In this document: positions 58,101 through 64,000 of the stretch, in pieces
Layout: each line of letters begins with the position of its first letter
Position numbering within the stretch: the stretch's first letter is position 1
Source: Acridotheres tristis
Lineage: Eukaryota; Chordata; Aves; Passeriformes; Sturnidae
Length of the DNA stretch: 64,000 bases
Direction: 5' to 3'
Assembly: GCA_037013685.1 (NCBI GenBank)
Contig: CM072891.1
Span: 18,328,501 to 18,392,500, forward strand
Notes under the pieces: model-generated
Told to the model about the DNA's origin: nothing
What the model saw: only the letters and a program-made list of their open reading frames with translations
The model's database searches: none
Made by a program: the position numbers and the translations under genes

Positions 58101-61100
58101 GGTGGGTGTTTCAAAGCTGTCAACCCTCTGAGTTTCATTCCTCTGGCATCACAGCTTTTTGAAAACAAAAGCTATGTACTGTCTAGAGAGTTTTCTGTTG
58201 AACTTTTCATAACTTTTTGATCAGGTGCTGTGCAACTCAGCAGGTAATTGGACTGTGTGCAACCCAAAATGTTTCAACAGGAGTGTGTACATAACCACCA
58301 GTTTGTACTAATTAAATAATTGCTTCCATTAGGCTGAATGTAATTAATGCAAATTAGATAATAGAGAAAGGTAAGTGGGCAATTTAACTACTGTGGGTTT
58401 GTTGCAGAATTTTCAATGATTTACTTTGTGGCAAAGAAGAAAGCATTGGAAAATATTGCTACTGAACAGCTCAAATGCAAAGGGATCATCTTGCAGTGTG
58501 CATGGCTGCATGTCAGACTTGTGCTGAAAGCTTTTTATACTTCTCTAAGGTTGTATGACAGGTTATAGTTGGAGCTGGGAGGAAGTAGCCTCGTTCCCCC
58601 CCACCAAGGAACTTTTAAGGCTTAGAAAATTTGAATATAGTGACAAGGTTGTGTCATTGCCTGAAGTGGTCCAGCAGCAGCCAGTGATGCAGTGCTGGGG
58701 ATGAGGCAGGTCCAAGGCCAAGGGTGGTAGAGGGCCAGGCACAAGTTTGTGTCAACAAGGCAAGGCCCAAGGGTTTGAGCTTCGTTGCAGCTCCATAGCA
58801 AATAAATGAGTTATTCTTGAGATGAATATCTTCTCACTTACCAGGGCTTTGGTTGTTCTTGGCAGGGATTTTTTTCTTCTATTCTTTTTTTTTTGTTTGT
58901 TTTTTAACACCTGAAATGTCAGCCTGAAACCAGAAAAAACTTTATGAAATCCAGGCAAATGACAAAACCTTCTTTATTTGAATTTACCTCAGTGTTTGTT
59001 TGTGAGTGTTATGTGTCTTCACAGGAAAGAATGTGTTTGTCTCTGGCATGGCACTGAAACAGCATTGAAAAATGTGCATTCAACCATGGGTTGAAATTTT
59101 CTGTGTTGTAAATGCTTCTGTCTAGTCCCAGAGCAAAGAAAGGCCAAGTGAAGCAGGCACAGCTGGGACAGGATGAGTCTTGATCACCAATCTTGCTGAG
59201 CAGAACCCAGCCAGAAAGGTGTACCCAGGCACAGGCAGAAAGCATCAGAGCTCTTCCATTTCAGTGCCTTGTATCTGAGGAATTCCCTGCAAACTGCTGC
59301 CAGCAGCAGTGTAGATATTGAGGGACTGACAGTCAGTGAATTCCTGTTAATTTTGTCCTTACTGCTGCTGCTGTTAGGGAATGAACCACAACAGTTTGGT
59401 TTTCAGTGGAAGCTGGAGAGGAGGGCAGGTGTGAGCCTACACTCATTTCCTCCTTGTTCTCACCTGTATTGCTGTCCCTGCTCTCAGAGGTCTGAAGTCA
59501 TATGCTGGAATACAGAATTTACCTTCCTTGTCCTGTTGTTTTAAATGTCTGCCAGAAATCAGGTAAGATCAAAGCCCCTCAAGTGTGCTTTAGATAAATG
59601 GCTTGCTCTTCGTAAGCAAAAGATTGAATTGCCTTGACATTTTATAATCTGTCTGATTCCACACGTTGAAGCTGAAATGCATTGGGAAAGGCCCTTGTCA
59701 TTTTTCTGAAGTCTGCTGTGTCTCTGAGGACAGGAGCAACATCCTCTCACTTCCTTGCAGTCTCATTTCTGGATCTGGTCCTGCAGCCTTCAGAAGCTGA
59801 TGTAAGGTTTTGTTTTCCTCGGGACTGTGCTGGCTCCTGGACAGTTTAGGCATACTTGTTGCTAAATTGTATCTGATGAGAAAATATGAGAAGATCAAAT
59901 AGGGATTTATTCTCTGGAATACCTCAGCTGCATGAGTTGCTCGAGGGTGGAGCTGGGTGACTTCTCGTCAATCAGCACTGCCCTATTCTCCATGGTACTG
60001 ATCTCTGCTGGAGCTGCTGGAATTTATTATTTGGGGAATGAGCTTTCCCAGCCTTGGCTCTAATCTGATTTACTTGTGAACAATCTGTACACAGCATTGA
60101 CACAAACAATTTCTGTGCCAAGCTAATATGCAGTGCAAGGGATAACATATTTAGATGTCTGTGTTGGATTTGGGAGGCTGTGAAGCTCATCATTCCTGCC
60201 TTTTCTTATCACATAGTTGACTGCAGCATTCTGCTACCATGCAGCCTGTCAGGAATAGAGGTATTTCTGTCAAGGGAAAGAAAGAAAGAAAATTCAGTCC
60301 TTTTCTCTTTCTGTTCTGTTGCTTCAGGAGATGCAGAGCAGAGAAATGTGATCCCTGAGGATCTCTGCAAATAGTGAGATGAGGATATATAGAGAAGGCA
60401 AAAATCAGCTACAGGACACCATGCATTGAGAAATTCCAGATTCAATTGGCTTTTGATACCCCAGACTTTAGGCTGCCTTTTTGGTCGTAGGCATTATAGA
60501 TGATGTTGTCTTAAGGCAGCAGAAAACACCATCAGGGCTCTTCCACAGACACAGCAGGGATGGGGTGGTGTGTTGTCAGTGAGCCATCCAATTCTTACAC
60601 CAAAATCACTCTTTTGATAGTCACTTTTTCCACATAGATGTCAGAATTAGTGATTCTTTATTAGTGGTAAAGGATTTTGTCAATCATTTCTCCCTTGAAA
60701 TGAAAACAATGCGATTAATAACGCTGAAAAGAAATGCTTCACAAAGGACTGGAAAATGTACTGATTTTGAGTCCTAGTGAAAAATAGAGACTTTAGTGTG
60801 CCACTATTTTTGAAAAAATTATGTTCTGACAAGGCTTCTTTTGGTAAAGAGTCACACACCAGGGGAGATGAGGAGGCAATGACTGTCTGATTGTTGTGTC
60901 AGATGTGTCTGTGTGTGTGATGTGATCCTCCTTGCTTAAAAACACTCTCAGGTGAGACCTACCTGCAAGGATTATGCTCATTAGAGCTTCTCTCCAGCTG
61001 CAGGGGCAGGGACTGTGGCTCACATGGCTGGCATCCAGTATTTTCTAAACTGCATTTGGAGAGTTCCCCACTCCTTTCAGTTGCCTGGCTGTCCTCAGCA

Positions 61101-63869
61101 GCTGCCTCAGACCTGCTCTTAATCCCAAATTTCAGCCAAGGCTGGGCCTTGTGTACCAAGGCAGGGAGGTCTTGAGCTAGAGATGTCTTCCCTCCCAGGA
61201 CACAGACTGCCCTGTTTGGTACACTTAGGACATGATGAAAATATAATTTATTTAATCTAATCACTTTAACATTGGCCATACTGCCACTGCCCTTCAGATT
61301 TCTGGTTTGTGTTTGTGATACTATTTTTCTTCCCCCTGAAAACGGAGCTCTTTGTATCAGTTCAAGTGGCTGACGAAGAGTGAGGAATTTGCCTTTCTAT
61401 GAGGCTTTTAAAGTAATTATTTATGATTCTGAGATGATTGGATATGTTTCAGTGTCAGCACTGGGTATGCATTTTCAAGAATGCTATTGAAACTTTCATA
61501 CAAAAGAATCCACTATGTATGTTCCTAGGATATTATTTTATTTGATTAAAGAAAGTATTGAATGCAGTGCTATTGAATAAACTCTCATTTAATCTTTCAA
61601 AACATCCGCAGTGCTTTCCTCCTTCCAGGACAGGCAGAATTTAAACAAATGCCAAGCAAAGAAGAAGGGGACAGAAACATTTTTTTGATGTTACAACTCT
61701 TTTGCTTTAACTGGGACTAGTTATGCTGAATACATAATCACAAGCTCAGAAGGTTAATTTTTTGTTGAAGGGAGCTTCTCCAGCAGGAGTTTGAAAAGTC
61801 ACAGTGTGATTGATGTCAAGGAAGGCTGAAGTTACACTGGCCATGAGCTTGTTCTGTGCAATAATGTGAGTTAACCTCAGTGAACAATCAACAGCTGCAG
61901 TCTTGGACTAGCAGAGCTTCCAGATTATGACAAAATAAGAGACCTCGAGTTTTTTATCCTTGAAAGGTAAATGAAAAAGTTAAAAGAAGAGCTTTGTGGT
62001 CAGTGTTCTAATAGGGTCAGTATGGCTTTAGACACTTTCAACAAAATAGATCCTGACATCCCTTGTTATCTAGTTTTCTGTCACACATGGAAAAAAATAA
62101 GTTCATAAAACAAAAAGATTAATGAAAAGGAAAGAAATCTATTTTAGATTTTAATAATGGTTTATATTCTATTTTATTTATCTTAATTTTATAATTAATT
62201 AAGTTTTAGATTTCATAATGTTGCCTTAGAGATATGTTTTGCTAGGTGGGCAACAGTGCTCCTCCTCTGCTTCAGGCAAAATTTCAGAATTTATTTCTGA
62301 GCTATGTGCCTGGGCAGTTGTATCTTTATATGTAGATCATTGTGCTAAAATGCAGAAGGATTTACAGTTCAAGTTGTGGTGATCTCTAAGAGAGTTCACT
62401 AGGTCAATCAAATTCTCTCTTTAAGATTATAAATCAGGTTAGATCAAGTGACAGAAGACACACAAGCACTTTCTTGGCTTGGAAACAAAGCAGAAGTATT
62501 GTAGAAACAATTCCTCCATCTTTAAGTTTACTCAAATTTTTGTTTATATTGTTGGTTTTGCTATTTGAAACTGGAGCAAATATAGGATTGTCTTCTTTCT
62601 AATAAGCTGGAAAGAAAAATAGACACATTTGTCCTGATGAGGTCCTTTTCACTGCACAGCACTCTCCCAAGATGATCTCCATTCATGGCTCACTTCTCTT
62701 GAAGCCCTCTCTTAAAAGCTGCTGGGAAATAAACTTTGGGTGCATTTTCCCAGTTGTGAATAATCTGTTCCTGTGGTATGGATGCAGTTTGGATAAATGA
62801 CATTTTGTGTCTTGCCTGTCACTTCAGGCTCCGTGCCTGACACAGTAATGCTGTTCTAGGCAGCAGAAGTGTTCAGAAGTGGGTAAGGACACATCGATGC
62901 CATCAGTAGTTCATAATCTCCTTTCCCATATAGAATCACTTCTTTTCTGAAAGATCTTCTAGGGCTGTACTTGAATTGTTTAATTTATGCAATAGATTTT
63001 CTTTCCTTCTCGGTACGTCTCCTGTACTGACTGTGTGCTTCAATGGGAAGGAATGGCCTTATTTCTTCTGACTGTCTAATCTAATTAATCTGTTTCATTT
63101 ATTCAGTAATTAGACCATGCAGGTTTTTTTTTTCCTCATGAAGTAGAAGACAGGAGGGCTGAACATCTGTGTTTGTTCCTGTGGAGTGTGTCTGGTTGGA
63201 AAAAGGGCATCCTCCAGTGTCATCCTCCACTTGAAACAGGTGTTTGAAGTTCATCCCTTTTGGATGACTTTGAACCAAAGGCAGGGAAAGCCTACTGGGC
63301 AAGGAAGCATCAAACACCTTGTAGGCCCTTTGAAAGAGTTAGATCTCTCTCTGATCTCACTGGTTTCAGTCAGGCTATTAGGTCTTTAAGCATCTTGTCT
63401 TTGAGGATTAATCTGTACTCTTAATTGTCCATTCCTGATGGGTTCTGTCACTCCAAGTATGGTAATTCTGCCTTAATAACTACGGCATAAAAACACTTGT
63501 TATTCTGCTTATAACATTCTTCACTTAAAAGCCTTCCCTTTGAAGCCTTTCAGCTGCTCCATAATTGGGGTGATGGGGGATGAGAAGCATGGGAAGAGCC
63601 ATAGCACTTGGTAAATCATTTCTTCTGGAGTTCTCTGGGCTCCTGGAGCAAGGGGAGTGTCACCATGTCACCTTTTTACTGAAAACCTGCTGGTAGCAAG
63701 CTGTCAGTATTGACTCCCAGGCACTTTGCATTAGAAGGGGATCTAACATCTGCACTTGCCAAGTGTCCTGTGGGCTTGGACAAGACTTTGTGTGCAGCTG
63801 GGAGCAGCGTGCATTCGTATGTGATGGAAGGGAAGTGCCACAAAGATGGGTAGTGGGGAAGGGCTGGGA
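55174..63869. other. Long unannotated stretch right of the provirus
   Basis: About 8.7 kb with no recognised host exon, RNA gene or repeat family. Notable small items: a T-run at about 55,744-55,757, a 17-bp palindrome TGATCTCT-A-AGAGATCA at 57,631-57,647, a TAATTAATGCAAATTA motif at 58,341-58,356, a GAAA tetranucleotide run near 60,277, and a very A+T-rich patch at 62,080-62,220. All open frames are short, overlap on both strands and lack domains. Confidence 0.4.
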
Positions 63870-64000
63870 CAGAGCTGGGACTATTCAGCTTTTAGAGAAG
63901 ACTCAGGGGGAATCTTATCAATATTTGTAAATAGCTGAAGGGAGGGTACAAAGAAGATTGGAGTGAGGCTGTTTGCAGTGAGAGGAACAGAAGCGCAGGC
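63870..64000 (+). mobile_element. CR1 LINE fragment, cut by window edge
   Basis: CTATTCAGCTTTTAGAGAAG, CAGGGGGAATCTTATCAATA, TGTAAATAGCTGAAGGGAGG and GTACAAAGAAGATTGGAGTG follow the CR1 3' region upstream of its terminal repeats (consensus GAGAAGGCTGAGGGGGGACC, then TACCTGAAGGGAGGGTG). The element continues beyond base 64,000, so its full length is unknown. Confidence 0.85.

Noticed and set aside
1..64000. CRISPR arrays, bacterial operons, rRNA or tRNA genes
   Set aside because: None seen. The only regular array is the 29-bp minisatellite, which has no spacers, and the sequence is plainly vertebrate.

Overview
The window looks like ordinary non-coding DNA from a bird, most likely a songbird. 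I infer this from four kinds of element recognised by eye: CR1 LINE 3' ends (21.7 kb, 33.2 kb, 40.3 kb and the right edge), degraded MIR-type SINEs, two solitary LTRs that resemble passerine families, and a class I (gammaretrovirus-like) provirus. The background is A+T-rich, poor in CpG and full of stop codons. There are no operons, no CRISPR array and no tRNA or rRNA genes, and I could not recognise an exon of any host gene. It reads as intergenic or deep intronic sequence.

Layout. 1-10.8 kb: unique sequence with a few simple repeats and one strong short hairpin (6,609-6,642). 10.84-11.34 kb: a probable solo LTR in + orientation. 11.3-33 kb: unique sequence carrying several MIR remnants, a CR1 fragment on the minus strand (21.74-22.14 kb) and an imperfect 92-nt hairpin (25,186-25,277). 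32.8-41 kb: a TTA microsatellite, a CR1 tail, a pyrimidine tract, a solo ERVK-like LTR in minus orientation (37.9-38.5 kb), a MIR with a recognisable tRNA-like head, and a longer CR1 copy (40.3-41.0 kb). 44.34-44.84 kb: a 29-bp minisatellite with 17 copies. 48.77-55.17 kb: the provirus. 55.2-63.9 kb: unique sequence, ending in a CR1 fragment cut by the window edge.

The provirus is the only protein-coding locus of note. Read on the minus strand it has a 5' LTR (54,718-55,173), a leader with a splice donor, a long open gag (52,907-54,397), a protease in the same frame as gag after a single UGA stop, then broken reverse transcriptase, RNase H and integrase, a polypurine tract, and a 3' LTR (48,772-49,142). 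There is no room for a full env gene. The two LTRs have diverged visibly by substitutions and large indels, and pol is wrecked, yet gag is uninterrupted for 496 codons. That contrast is the best lead in the window.

I see no previously undescribed multi-gene system. The leads worth testing are the open gag, the MLV-like UGA gag/protease junction, the 92-nt hairpin, the minisatellite and a few motif-dense non-coding segments. All repeat family names are by-eye matches from memory, with no database search.
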